Part shown: in pieces, positions 16,266-26,458 of the stretch | Layout of the letters: every line of letters begins with the position of its first letter | Numbering within the stretch: the stretch's first letter is position 1 | From: Pseudomonadota bacterium | GTDB taxonomy: Bacteria > Pseudomonadota > Alphaproteobacteria > Rhizobiales > Devosiaceae | Reading direction: 5' to 3' | Length of the DNA stretch: 31,822 nucleotides | Assembly (NCBI GenBank): GCA_023390785.1 | Contig: JAEWCE010000067.1 | Location: 1-31,822 of the forward strand | Translations under genes and position numbers: made by a program | Notes under the pieces: generated by a model | What the model saw: only the letters and a program-made list of their open reading frames with translations | Told to the model about the DNA's origin: nothing | Database searches by the model: none

Positions 16266-16664
16266 ATGCACATCCCGCTTTCGCCAACGACTATCCATCC
16301 CCCATTCTCCTCCTACAGCAACGGCGTCGAGGTCCCCGCCGGCCAGAAGCTGGTGTTCTGCTCCGGCCAGCTCGGAATCCAAAAGGACGGCACGGTCCCC
16401 TCCGGCGCGGCCGAGCAGACCGAGCTCTGCTTCGACAATATCGCGGCGCTCCTCGCCGAATCGGGCCTGGGGCTCGAGCACGTGGTGCGCATCAATGCGT
16501 TCGTCTCCGCCCGCGAGCATCTGCGGCCGTACATGGACGTGCGCAACAGGCGCTTCAGCCCGCCTTTTCCCGCCTCGACGCTGATGATCGTCTCCGGCTT
16601 CGCGCGGCCCGAATTCGTGGTCGAGGTCGAAGTCGTCGCCGCCGGCCCGGCGGGAGGAGTCTGA
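16266..16664 (+). CDS. RidA/YjgF/YER057c/UK114-family protein lacking the catalytic Arg
   Basis: A 132-residue Rid-fold protein that should form a trimer. The family C-terminal pattern is present (RRFSPPFPASTLMIV, then ARPEFVVEVEVVA), including the acidic residue near E122. Archetypal RidA has PARS at the active site, and its Arg is needed to hydrolyse 2-aminoacrylate-type imines. Here the segment reads PAST (102-105), with Ser in place of that Arg, so it probably belongs to a Rid subgroup with another substrate or with chaperone-like function. RutC of the pyrimidine pathway is a Rid-family relative in a comparable context. The ATG at 16266 has GAGG six bases upstream. The creatininase-family gene begins two bases after the stop. 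Confidence 0.83.
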   Translation: MHIPLSPTTIHPPFSSYSNGVEVPAGQKLVFCSGQLGIQKDGTVPSGAAEQTELCFDNIAALLAESGLGLEHVVRINAFVSAREHLRPYMDVRNRRFSPPFPASTLMIVSGFARPEFVVEVEVVAAGPAGGV

Positions 16665-16666
16665 CC

Positions 16667-17479
16667 ATGGCGCGCAAGATCTGGTGGACCGACTACGCGG
16701 CGCGTGAATACGCCGACATCGACCCGCAAAGGACCATCGCCGTCCTGCCGATCGCGGCGGTGGAACAGCACGGCCCGCACCTGCCGGTGGGGGTCGATTC
16801 GATTCTCAATCGGGGCTGCCTCGACCTCATGATCGAGCGCGCACCGGCTGACCTCGACCTCCGTATCCTGCCGGTACAGCAGGTGGGCAAGTCCAACGAG
16901 CACATCTGGGCCACCGGCACGGCGACGCACACGGCGCACACGCTGATCGACGCCTGGTACGAACTCGGCGTCTCGGTGGCGCGCGCAGGGGTGCGCAAGC
17001 TGGTGTTCATCAATTCGCACGGCGGCAACGAGGAGATCATGGGCATCGTCGCCCGCGAGTTGCGTGTGCGTGAGGCCATGCTGGTGGTCAAGACCGGCTG
17101 GACCCGCTTCCAGCCGCCCGACGGCATGTTGACGGATATCGAAAAACGCCACGGCATCCATGCTGGCGATCTCGAGACCTCGTTGATGCTGCATTTCCGG
17201 CCCGACCTCGTACATCTGGACCGGCTCGAGGATTTCCGTTCGATCGCCGCGCGCGATGAGCAGCAGTTCAAGTATCTGCGCCCGACCGGCACCCACGCCT
17301 ATGCCTGGATCGCCTCGGACCTCAATCCGGCCGGAGCGGTAGGCAATGCGGCCAACGCCACTGCCGAACGGGGCCGCATTTTCGCCGATGCCGAGGTGAC
17401 GGGCATGCTGGATCTGCTGCGTGAGGTGGAGGCCTTCCCCCTGCCGGAGCCGTTCCGGCAACCCAATCCCGCGCCATAG
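16667..17479 (+). CDS. Creatininase-family metal-dependent amidohydrolase
   Basis: A 270-residue enzyme of the creatininase family, which contains creatinine amidohydrolase, FAPy deformylase (ArfB), MftE-type peptidases and inositol-pathway hydrolases. The metal-site signature is intact: AAVEQHGPHLPVGVD with E33, H35 and D44, then FINSHGGNEE with H118, and the HAGDLETS segment (165-172) with the catalytic-region acids. The start lies two bases after the RidA stop, so the two are one transcription unit. The substrate is not readable; the neighbourhood suggests ring opening or amide hydrolysis of an N-heterocycle intermediate. Confidence 0.88.
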   Translation: MARKIWWTDYAAREYADIDPQRTIAVLPIAAVEQHGPHLPVGVDSILNRGCLDLMIERAPADLDLRILPVQQVGKSNEHIWATGTATHTAHTLIDAWYELGVSVARAGVRKLVFINSHGGNEEIMGIVARELRVREAMLVVKTGWTRFQPPDGMLTDIEKRHGIHAGDLETSLMLHFRPDLVHLDRLEDFRSIAARDEQQFKYLRPTGTHAYAWIASDLNPAGAVGNAANATAERGRIFADAEVTGMLDLLREVEAFPLPEPFRQPNPAP

Positions 17480-17546
17480 GATCGGAACCAATCGTTCCAG
17501 CCTTTAGTTGTCCCGAGGCGTCCAGCAGGACTCCCGGAAAACCGAA

Positions 17547-17774
17547 GTGAAGCGAGACCCAGATCTGGCCCAGGCAGTACGGGCCACGGCGTATTTCCTG
17601 TGGGAACAGGACGGCCGGCCCGAAGGCCGCAGCTTCGACTATTGGCTGCGGGCAAAGGAGATGCATCTGCGCCAGCTCGCTTACGACCGTTGGCTGGCCG
17701 AGGGCAGCCCGGAAGGCCGCGACTTCGACATCTGGGTCGAGGCATCGAAGGAAATCGATGACGAAAATGGCTAG
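17547..17774 (+). CDS. Small DUF2934-like protein with two tandem copies of the motif
   Basis: A 75-residue protein starting at a GTG with GGA nine bases upstream; a TTG at 17508 would add 13 residues. It contains two similar segments, AYFLWEQDGRPEGR and AYDRWLAEGSPEGR, each followed by an aromatic, an acid and a Trp (FDYW, FDIW). This is the AY-x-x-W-x-x-x-G-x-P-x-GR pattern of DUF2934, duplicated. The protein is soluble, acidic at the end and without signal peptide. DUF2934 has no known function. Its TAG shares a CTAG with the stop of the convergent SDR gene. Confidence 0.68.
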   Translation: MKRDPDLAQAVRATAYFLWEQDGRPEGRSFDYWLRAKEMHLRQLAYDRWLAEGSPEGRDFDIWVEASKEIDDENG

Positions 17775-18739
17775 CGCTTGAGGCCGCTGGCCGCGACCAT
17801 GCGCGCAATCTCGTCTTCGATCGGTACGCTCGGACGCCAGCCTGTCGCCGCGGTGAAGGCGCTGCTGTCGATGCGCAGGGAGCCCGCCAGCCGCTCGACC
17901 TCGGCGCTGCGGCCGGTCAACGTGCCCGCGGCGAACAGCAGCGAGGCCGGAAACGGCCACAGATTGGGCACTCGCCCGAGCGCTCGGGCAATCAGCCGGA
18001 TTAACTCCGGCGTCGACAGATCGTGCTGGTCGGAGACCAGGAAGGTTCGCCCCTTTGCGCGCGGGTGTTCGGCCGCGGTGACGATGGCCGACACCAGATT
18101 GCCGAGACCGATCATGCTGCGCTGGTTGTTGACCGACGCGAGCGGCAGGGGGATGCCGCGGGCGATGATCCGCATCAGGCGCGCCACATTGCCCTTGACA
18201 TAGGGGCCATAGACCAAAGGCGGCCTGAGGATGACCAGCTCGAGATCGCTGCTCCGCGCAAAGCCCTGAAGCTTCTGTTCCGCCTCCCATTTGGTGCGAC
18301 CATAATCGTCGACCGGCGCCGGCTCGTCCGCCTCGGTGAAGGGACGCTCGAAATTGCGCTTGCCGTTGACCCCGATCGACGATATGTATACCAGTCGCCG
18401 GACGCCCGCGGCAATGGCCGCCCTGGCAATGCGCTCGGTCCCCGCGACATTGATGTGCCGGTACGCCTCGAGTGGATTGGTCTCGGCATCGTTGAGCACA
18501 TGCGCGCGCGCCGCTGCATGCACCAGCACATCGACACCCTGCAGCGCCTCCTTGAGGTCGGTGGCGACCGCAAGGTCGCCCACCACCCGGGCGTCGACCA
18601 GCGGGCTGATCGAGGCAGGTTGCAGCCGGAACAGCGCCCGGCACACGTGATTGGCGCTGCCGGCGAGCTCGCCCACCAGCGCGCTGCCGACAAAGCCGCT
18701 GGCGCCGCTTACCGCGATCAGGTTTGGACTGCTGGCCAA
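17771..18739 (-). CDS. Extended SDR: UDP-sugar epimerase/4-reductase (WbpV/WreQ-like)
   Basis: A 322-residue extended short-chain dehydrogenase. The NAD(P) loop is SGASGFVGSAL (G12, G15, G18) and the catalytic set is S120/S121, Y146 and K150 (DDYGRTK). The family includes UDP-glucose 4-epimerase and the 4-keto reductase that makes UDP-QuiNAc (WbpV in Pseudomonas, WreQ in Rhizobium). The short length and the neighbouring WbpM-like and WbpL-like genes favour the reductase (inference). The start is a TTG backed by a strong AAGGAG site. Orientation is divergent from the dehydratase gene. Confidence 0.82.
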   Translation of the reverse strand: MASSPNLIAVSGASGFVGSALVGELAGSANHVCRALFRLQPASISPLVDARVVGDLAVATDLKEALQGVDVLVHAAARAHVLNDAETNPLEAYRHINVAGTERIARAAIAAGVRRLVYISSIGVNGKRNFERPFTEADEPAPVDDYGRTKWEAEQKLQGFARSSDLELVILRPPLVYGPYVKGNVARLMRIIARGIPLPLASVNNQRSMIGLGNLVSAIVTAAEHPRAKGRTFLVSDQHDLSTPELIRLIARALGRVPNLWPFPASLLFAAGTLTGRSAEVERLAGSLRIDSSAFTAATGWRPSVPIEDEIARMVAASGLKR

Positions 18740-18744
18740 GGCCT

Positions 18745-18750
18745 CTCCTT
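18745..18750 (-). promoter_or_regulatory. Strong ribosome binding site that sets a TTG start
   Basis: AAGGAG on the minus strand, five bases before the TTG at 18739-18737 of the SDR gene. It is one of the clearest Shine-Dalgarno sites in the window and supports the TTG as the true start. The 138-base divergent gap also has a consensus-like TTGACA on the minus strand (18793-18798), but I find no convincing -10 for it. Confidence 0.6.
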
Positions 18751-18877
18751 CGGCGGCCGAACTGCGCGTGGCCGCAAACTGCTATATTCCCTTGTCAATC
18801 CGGTATGGAATAGGGTGCGCCGCGCTGGCGCAACCCATGCGCAAGAGTAGTGATGTCCTGGGGCGGTCGGCACCTTC

Positions 18878-20749
18878 ATGCTTGAGCAGTTTCGAGATCG
18901 CCTCAACCGCGTGCCGCGGCGCTGGAAAAGCCTGATCCTCGTGGCCTTCGACGCTGTGGCATTGGTTGCCGTGCTGTGGCTCAGCTACCAGTTGCGACTG
19001 GGCGGCAATTTCGAGCCCACCCCAGCGCAGTGGGTGCTGATCCTGCTGGCGCCGGTGGTGGCATTGCCGATCTTCCTGCGGCTCGGCCTCTATCGCGCCG
19101 TCATCCGCTACCTGCCGGAGCGCGCCATCTGGACGATGGTGTGGGCAATGCTGCTCGCCACCATCGCCTGGGTGTTCGTGCTGTTCATCGCCGAGGTGAC
19201 GCGCATGGCCGTGCTGCCGCGCACGGTGCCGATCTTCTATTTCCTGCTCGGCACCATTGTCGTTGCCGGCTCGCGCTTTGCCGCCAAATACATTCTCTAT
19301 CCTGCCCGCGGCGGCCCGACCGGCAGGCCCATCGTGGTCTATGGAGCCGGCGATGCCGGCCGGCAATTGGCGGCGACGCTGACCGGACAGGGGGATGCCC
19401 ATGTCGTGGCCTTCCTCGACGACGACCGGAACCTGCAGGGGCGCGACGTCTCGGGCATCCGCGTGCACGCGCCGGCAAGCCTGCCGACGCTGATCAGCGA
19501 CTTCGGCGTCAAGGAGATCGTGCTGTCGATGGCCTCCCTCGAGCCGGCCCGACGCCAGGCAATCTATACCGATTTGAGCAGATACCCGGTGAAGGTCCGC
19601 ACGCTCCCCTCGCTGCGCGAGATCGCGTCGGGCAAGTACCAGGTCAACCAGCTGCGCGAGATCGACATCGACGATTTGCTCGGCCGCTCATCGGTGCCGG
19701 CCGATCCCGGGTTGCTGCAGCAGATGATTGCCGGCCGCGCCATCCTGGTGTCGGGCGGCGGCGGCTCGATCGGCTCCGAACTCTGCCGCATCATCGCGCG
19801 GCTCGAGCCCAAAGCCCTGGTGATCCTCGAGGCCAACGAGTTCGCCCTGTACCAGGTTGAGCGCACGCTGAGCCGCGACCCGGCGCTCAGGGTCGTGCCG
19901 GTGCTGGGCTCGGTGACCGACGAGTCCCTGGTGCGGCGTATCCTGCGCGCCGAGAATATCGAGGTGGTGTTCCACGCCGCGGCGCACAAGCACGTGCCGC
20001 TGCTGGAGGCCAATGTGCTCGAGGGCGTGCGCAACAACGTGTTCGGTACCCGCACCCTGGTGCGCTGCGCCTTCGAGGCCGGGGTGCGCGATTTCGTGCT
20101 GATCTCGAGCGACAAGGCGGTGCGGCCCACCAACGTGATGGGCGCCACCAAGCGCTGGGCCGAGCTCATAACCCGGCAGTTCGGCGATCGCGCCACCGCC
20201 GAGCGCGACGGGCAGCGCTTTTCGGCAGTGCGCTTCGGCAACGTGCTCGGCTCCAATGGCTCGGTGGTGCCGCTGTTTCGCGAGCAGATCGCCAATGGCG
20301 GCCCGGTGACGCTGACCGACGAGCGCATGACGCGCTATTTCATGTCGATCCACGAGGCGGCTGAACTGATCGTACAGGCGGGCGCCTTGTCGGAGGGCGG
20401 CGACATCTTCCTGCTCGAGATGGGCCAGCCGGTCAAGATCCGCGACCTCGCCGAGAACATGATCCGGCTGGCGGGCCTGTCGCTGCGCTCGCCGCAGGAA
20501 CCGGCCGGCGACATCGAGATCAGCGTTACCGGCATCCGGCCCGGCGAAAAGCTTTATGAAGAGCTGTTCTACGACGAGACGCAGGCGACGCGCACCCGGC
20601 AGCCCAAGATTCTGCGCGCCAAGATGGCACGGCGCAGCAATTTCGACCTCGACGTAGCGCTGACGCAACTGCAGGCCGCGCTCGAGGCGGCGGACGAGGC
20701 CGAGGTGCGGCGCATCCTGTTCGACGTGATCGAACAGAGCGCCAGCTAG
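18878..20749 (+). CDS. Membrane-bound UDP-GlcNAc C6-dehydratase (WbpM/FlaA1/CapD-like)
   Basis: A 623-residue two-module protein. Four membrane helices lie in residues 18-140. A CoA-binding-like Rossmann fold begins at VYGAGDAGRQL (154-164). The catalytic SDR domain begins at VSGGGGSIGSEL (291-302). The usual SDR Tyr is Met: Ser410/411 in ISSDKA, Met421 and Lys425 in VMGATK form the Ser-Met-Lys triad typical of WbpM-type large dehydratases. These convert UDP-GlcNAc to the 4-keto-6-deoxy sugar that feeds QuiNAc or FucNAc synthesis. ERMTRYFMS and IRPGEKLYEEL are further family marks. It would supply the substrate for the adjacent SDR reductase. Its stop shares CTAG with the convergent transferase gene. 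Confidence 0.9.
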   Translation: MLEQFRDRLNRVPRRWKSLILVAFDAVALVAVLWLSYQLRLGGNFEPTPAQWVLILLAPVVALPIFLRLGLYRAVIRYLPERAIWTMVWAMLLATIAWVFVLFIAEVTRMAVLPRTVPIFYFLLGTIVVAGSRFAAKYILYPARGGPTGRPIVVYGAGDAGRQLAATLTGQGDAHVVAFLDDDRNLQGRDVSGIRVHAPASLPTLISDFGVKEIVLSMASLEPARRQAIYTDLSRYPVKVRTLPSLREIASGKYQVNQLREIDIDDLLGRSSVPADPGLLQQMIAGRAILVSGGGGSIGSELCRIIARLEPKALVILEANEFALYQVERTLSRDPALRVVPVLGSVTDESLVRRILRAENIEVVFHAAAHKHVPLLEANVLEGVRNNVFGTRTLVRCAFEAGVRDFVLISSDKAVRPTNVMGATKRWAELITRQFGDRATAERDGQRFSAVRFGNVLGSNGSVVPLFREQIANGGPVTLTDERMTRYFMSIHEAAELIVQAGALSEGGDIFLLEMGQPVKIRDLAENMIRLAGLSLRSPQEPAGDIEISVTGIRPGEKLYEELFYDETQATRTRQPKILRAKMARRSNFDLDVALTQLQAALEAADEAEVRRILFDVIEQSAS

Positions 20750-21771
20750 CTGCGCTGTTCGGGCGCGCCGGCGCCGGCCAGCAGCGCGATGGCGGCGAGC
20801 GGCAGATAGGCGAGAGCGAGGGCCGGCCACATCCAGCCGGGCTGGATGCTGAGCCAGCTCAGCGGGAGCAGCCAGACGACATTGATGCCGATGAAGGCCA
20901 GGGTGACGCGCCGGTGCGAGGACCAGCGCCGCGACAGCACCTGGTAGGCATGGCGGCGATGCGCCTCGAACACGCGCTCGCGCAGCAGCAGGCGGCGGGT
21001 GAGGGTGACCGTGGCATCGGTGACGAAGGCTGCGGCCAAGATGGCCCATTGCACCAGCGCGAGCGTGCCCGCGGCAATGGTCACGAGACCGCACAGCACC
21101 AGCATGAAGCCGAGCCACGTGCTGCCGGCATCGCCCATGAAGATCTTCGCTGGCGGCCAGTTGAGGACAAGGAAGCCAGCAGTGGCGGCGGCCATTGCCA
21201 GCAGCAGCCAGAATGGCGCGGCGACCGCCGCGTCGGGGTCGGCGAAGAGCATCAATAGCGCGGCGGCGCAGCACATGAAGATCGCCTGTGCGGCCGCGAT
21301 GCCGTCGATGCCGTCCATGAAGTTGAACAGGTTGATCCAGTACACCGCCAGCACCAGCGCCACGGCGGCGACGAGCAGGGCAGGGAGCGGCAGGCCGGTC
21401 GCCGCCGCCAGCCCGTCGAGCGGCACCACCAGCACAAGGACAAGCGCGGCGAGGACCAGTTGCGCCGTAAGACGCACGCGTGCCGGCACCGGGGTGCGGT
21501 CGTCGGTAAAGCCGATGGCGGCGACCGCGAGGGCCAGGAGGAGCCCGAGGCCGAGCGGCCAGGGCGCCGGCAGGATGAGGGCTCCCGCCGCAAGCGTGCC
21601 ACCGGCGACGATGCCGATGCCGCCGCCGCTGGGCGTCGGCACGGTGTGCGAGGAGCGCTCGTTGGGCGCCTGGATGGTGCCGAGGCGGCGCGCATTGGTG
21701 CGGATCAGTGCCGTCACCGCGAAGGCGACGATGGCGGCAAGGAGCAGCAGCGCGAGGCGAAGGAGGAGCAT
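20746..21771 (-). CDS. Polyprenyl-phosphate glycosyl-1-phosphate transferase (WbpL/WecA, GT4-like)
   Basis: A 341-residue polytopic protein with about ten helices from the MraY/WecA superfamily. Key cytoplasmic motifs are present: the Mg-binding DDR (90-92), NLFNFMDGIDG (147-157), KIFMGDAGS (209-217, D214) and the HRRHAYQ loop (271-277) near the end. These enzymes transfer a sugar-1-phosphate from a UDP-sugar to undecaprenyl phosphate and so start O-antigen or capsule assembly. Size and the HRRHAYQ loop favour WbpL/WreU types over MraY. With the two SDR enzymes next door, the sugar is probably QuiNAc or FucNAc (inference). The ATG at 21771 follows a weak GGCGGG site, 42 bases after the yejA stop. 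Confidence 0.87.
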   Translation of the reverse strand: MLLLRLALLLLAAIVAFAVTALIRTNARRLGTIQAPNERSSHTVPTPSGGGIGIVAGGTLAAGALILPAPWPLGLGLLLALAVAAIGFTDDRTPVPARVRLTAQLVLAALVLVLVVPLDGLAAATGLPLPALLVAAVALVLAVYWINLFNFMDGIDGIAAAQAIFMCCAAALLMLFADPDAAVAAPFWLLLAMAAATAGFLVLNWPPAKIFMGDAGSTWLGFMLVLCGLVTIAAGTLALVQWAILAAAFVTDATVTLTRRLLLRERVFEAHRRHAYQVLSRRWSSHRRVTLAFIGINVVWLLPLSWLSIQPGWMWPALALAYLPLAAIALLAGAGAPEQRS

Positions 21772-21813
21772 GTCCCGCCTTTTACGGGCGGCGCCAGGCC
21801 TTCACAATCGCGG

Positions 21814-23648
21814 CTATTGCGCCTTGCCCGTCTTTTCTGCCCTGACCTCGTCGTACCACCAGATCTCGGGGAAGCCGATCGAGTATTTCGGCAGGGTCTC
21901 GGGATGGCCGAAGCGGTCCCAATGGGCAATGCGGTCGTTGCGGTTGGAGTAGGAGGGCACGATGTAGGCGTTGGCCAGCAGCACCCGGTCGAGCGCGTGG
22001 GTCGCGGCGATGAGGGCGTCGCGGTCCTTGGCGAAGATCACGTCGTTGATCAGCGCGTCGACGCCCGGATCGGCAATGCCGGCATAGTTGGATGAGCCGG
22101 GATCGGCCGCAGCCTTCGAGCCGAAGAAGAAGTTCTGCTCGTTGCCCGGGCTGAGGCTCTGCGTCCAGCCGTTGTAGGTGACCTCGAAATCGCGGCTGCG
22201 CATTCGGTTGATGTATTCGGCGGAATCGACCGAGCGGATGGTGGTGGCGATACCGATGGAGGTGAGGTTGGTCTGCCACGCAGTGGCCACAGGCTCGATG
22301 GTCGGGCCGTTGAGCAGGATTTCGAAGCTGAGCTGGGTGCCGTTGGCGTCGACCAGCCGGTTGCCGTCGAGATGGTAGCCGGCTTGGGTCAAGAGACCGA
22401 GCGCCTGGCGCAGGTTCGCCCGCAGCTTCTGCCCGTCGCCGGCCACGGGATTGCTGTAGGGGGTGGTGAACACCTCGGCCGGTATCTTGTCCTTGACCGC
22501 CTCGAGATCGGCGAGCTCGGCCCCCTGCGGCAGGCCGGACGAGGCGAGCGGGGTTCCGTAGAAATACGAATTGATGCGTTCGTACTGGCCGTAGAACAGG
22601 GTTTTGTTGAGGCTCTCGAAATCAAAGGCGTAGTTCAGCGCCTTACGTACGCGCAGGTCCTTGAACTTGTCGAGCCGAAGGTTGGGGATGAAGCCCACCA
22701 TCACGCCGGCGTCGGCATAGGTCTGCGGATACAGTTCCTTGACCACCTTGCCCTGCTGCACGGCGGGGAAATCGTAGCCGGTTGCCCAGCGCTTGGCGCG
22801 GTTCTCGCTCCACCAGTCGAACTGGTCGCCCTTGAAGCCCTCGAAGGCGACGTCGGGGTCACGGAAATACTCGAAGCGGATCGTGTCGAAATTGTTCATG
22901 CCGATCTCGGTCGGCTCGCTGGCGCCCCAATAGTTGGGGTCGCGCTGAAAGGTGATCGACGAGCCGGCACTGAACGACGCCATCTTGTACGGCCCGGAAC
23001 CCATCGGCGGCTCGAGTGTCGACGCGCCGATGTTGCGCGGCTTGCCGTTGGCGTCCTTGCCCTCCCACCAATGCTGCGGCAGCACCATCACCTGGCCGAG
23101 GATGATCGGCAGCTCGCGGTTGTTCTTGGTGGAAAAGAAGAAGGTGACCTGGTCGGGCGCGGTGACGTCGACCTTGCTCACGTCCTGCCAGTATTGCTGC
23201 AGGTTCGGGTTGAGCTTGACCTCCTGCTCGAACGACCACTTCACGTCGGCCGGCGTCACCGGCGTGCCGTCCTGCCACTTCGCCCGGGGGTTGATGCGGA
23301 AGGTGGCCGATGAAATGTCGGGCGGGAAGGCGAAGGCGTCGGCGATCAGCGGATAGGACGAGTTGGAGTCGCTCATCGACGCCGTCATCAACGTCTCGTA
23401 GACGAGCCCGAGGCCATAGGCGGATTCGCCTTCCGGCAGGATCGGGTTGAAGGTGTCGAAACCGCCGAGCGCGCTCAGCCGCACCAGCCCGCCCTTGGGC
23501 GCGTTGGGGTTCACGTAGTCCCAGTGCTCGGCCAACGGCTTGGCGTCGCCGCTGAGCGACAATGCGGTGAGCCAAGGCCCGTTCTGTGCCGGATCGGCGA
23601 GAGCGGGAAACGCGGTCAGCGACAGGGCGGCGGCGAGGAGCACGGCTT

Positions 23649-23652
<4 letters not shown>
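21814..23652 (-). CDS. yejA: Peptide ABC importer binding protein (YejA-like, SBP family 5)
   Basis: A 612-residue periplasmic protein. The signal peptide is VLLAAALSLTAFPALA, with cleavage likely after residue 19. Family marks are LAEHWDYVNPNAPKGG, YETLMTASMSDSNSSYPLIA, FRINPRAKWQDGTPVTPADV and MGSGPYKM. Size fits YejA (about 600 residues) better than OppA or DppA. Yej systems import oligopeptides, microcin C and, in rhizobia, antimicrobial NCR peptides. The start overlaps the yejF stop by four bases (ATGA), so the binding protein is the last gene, the reverse of the E. coli A-B-E-F order. Confidence 0.86.
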
Positions 23653-25282
<1,630 letters not shown>

Positions 25283-25286
<4 letters not shown>

Positions 25287-26458
25287 GTCAGGCTCTTGCG
25301 CGGGTCGAAGGCGTCGCGCACCGCCTCGCCGATGAAGATGAGAAGCGCGAGCATCAAGGAGATGGTGATGAGGCCCGACAGGGACAGCCATGGCGCGCCG
25401 AGATTGTCCTTGGCCTGATTGAGCATCTCGCCCAGCGACGGTGAGCCGGGAGGCAGGCCAAAGCCGAGGAAGTCGAGTGCGGTCAGCGTCGTCACCGAGC
25501 CCGAGAGGATGAAGGGCAGGAAGGTCAGCGTGGACACCATGGCATTGGGGAACAGGTGCCGGCGCATGATGGTGAGGTTGGAAACGCCCAGCGCCCGTGC
25601 CGCCTCGACATATTCGAAATTGCGCACACGCAGGAACTCGGCCCGCACCAGGCCCACCAGCGCCACCCACGAGAACAGCAGCAGGATGGTCAGCAGCGAC
25701 CAGAAGCTGGGCGCAATGACGCTGGAGATAATGAGCAGCACGTAGAGCGACGGCACCGAGGTCCAGATGTCGATGAAGCGCTGGATCAACAGGTCCGTCC
25801 AGCCGCCGAAATAGCCGGAGATGGCACCGACCACGATGCCCACGATCGACGACAGGCCAGCCAGCGCGAAGCCGAACAGGACCGAGATGCGGAAGCCGTA
25901 GAGCAGGCGCGCCACCACGTCGCGTCCGACGTCGTCGGTGCCCAGCCAGTGCATGTTGCCGCTGTTGCAATCGGGATCGGCCACGCCTTGCGCAAAGGCC
26001 GAGCAGCGCTCGGCCGTAGTCATTGTCCAGCTCGGCGGGGCCGGGGTCGGCACCGGCAGGCTGTTGTCGACGGTGCCATAGGAATAGTGGATCGGCGGCC
26101 ACAGCATCCAGCCATTGGCCTCGATCTCGTCGCGGTTCACCGGGTCGCGGAAATTGGTGGTGGCGAGAAAGCCGCCGAACTTGCTCTCTGGATAATCGAC
26201 TGCGAAGGGAAAGAGCAGTTCGCCCTTGTAGGAGGCGGCGATCGGCCGGTCGTTGGCAATGAACTCGGAAAACAGCGACACGACCAGCAGCAGCAGGAAC
26301 AGCCACAGCGACCAGCTTCCGCGCTTGTTGCCGAGAAAGACGCGTAGCCGCCGCCGGGTGATCGGCGACAGCCTCGGCCGCGCCGGAGCGGGAGGCGAAA
26401 TCGCCACATCGGCCGGCGCCCACACCGGGCGGGTGAAGCTCAGTGCCGCGGCGATCAT
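25283..26458 (-). CDS. yejE: Peptide ABC importer permease (YejE-like)
   Basis: A 391-residue inner-membrane permease of the OppC/DppC class. A first helix near residues 48-67 is followed by a periplasmic stretch of over 100 residues containing two cysteines (in RCSAFAQ and PDCNSGN) and then the conserved LGTDDVGRDVVARLLYG. Five helices follow, with an EAA-type loop (EAARALGVSNLTIMRRHLFPN). The long N-terminal part is characteristic of YejE. Both ends overlap neighbours by ATGA. Confidence 0.87.
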
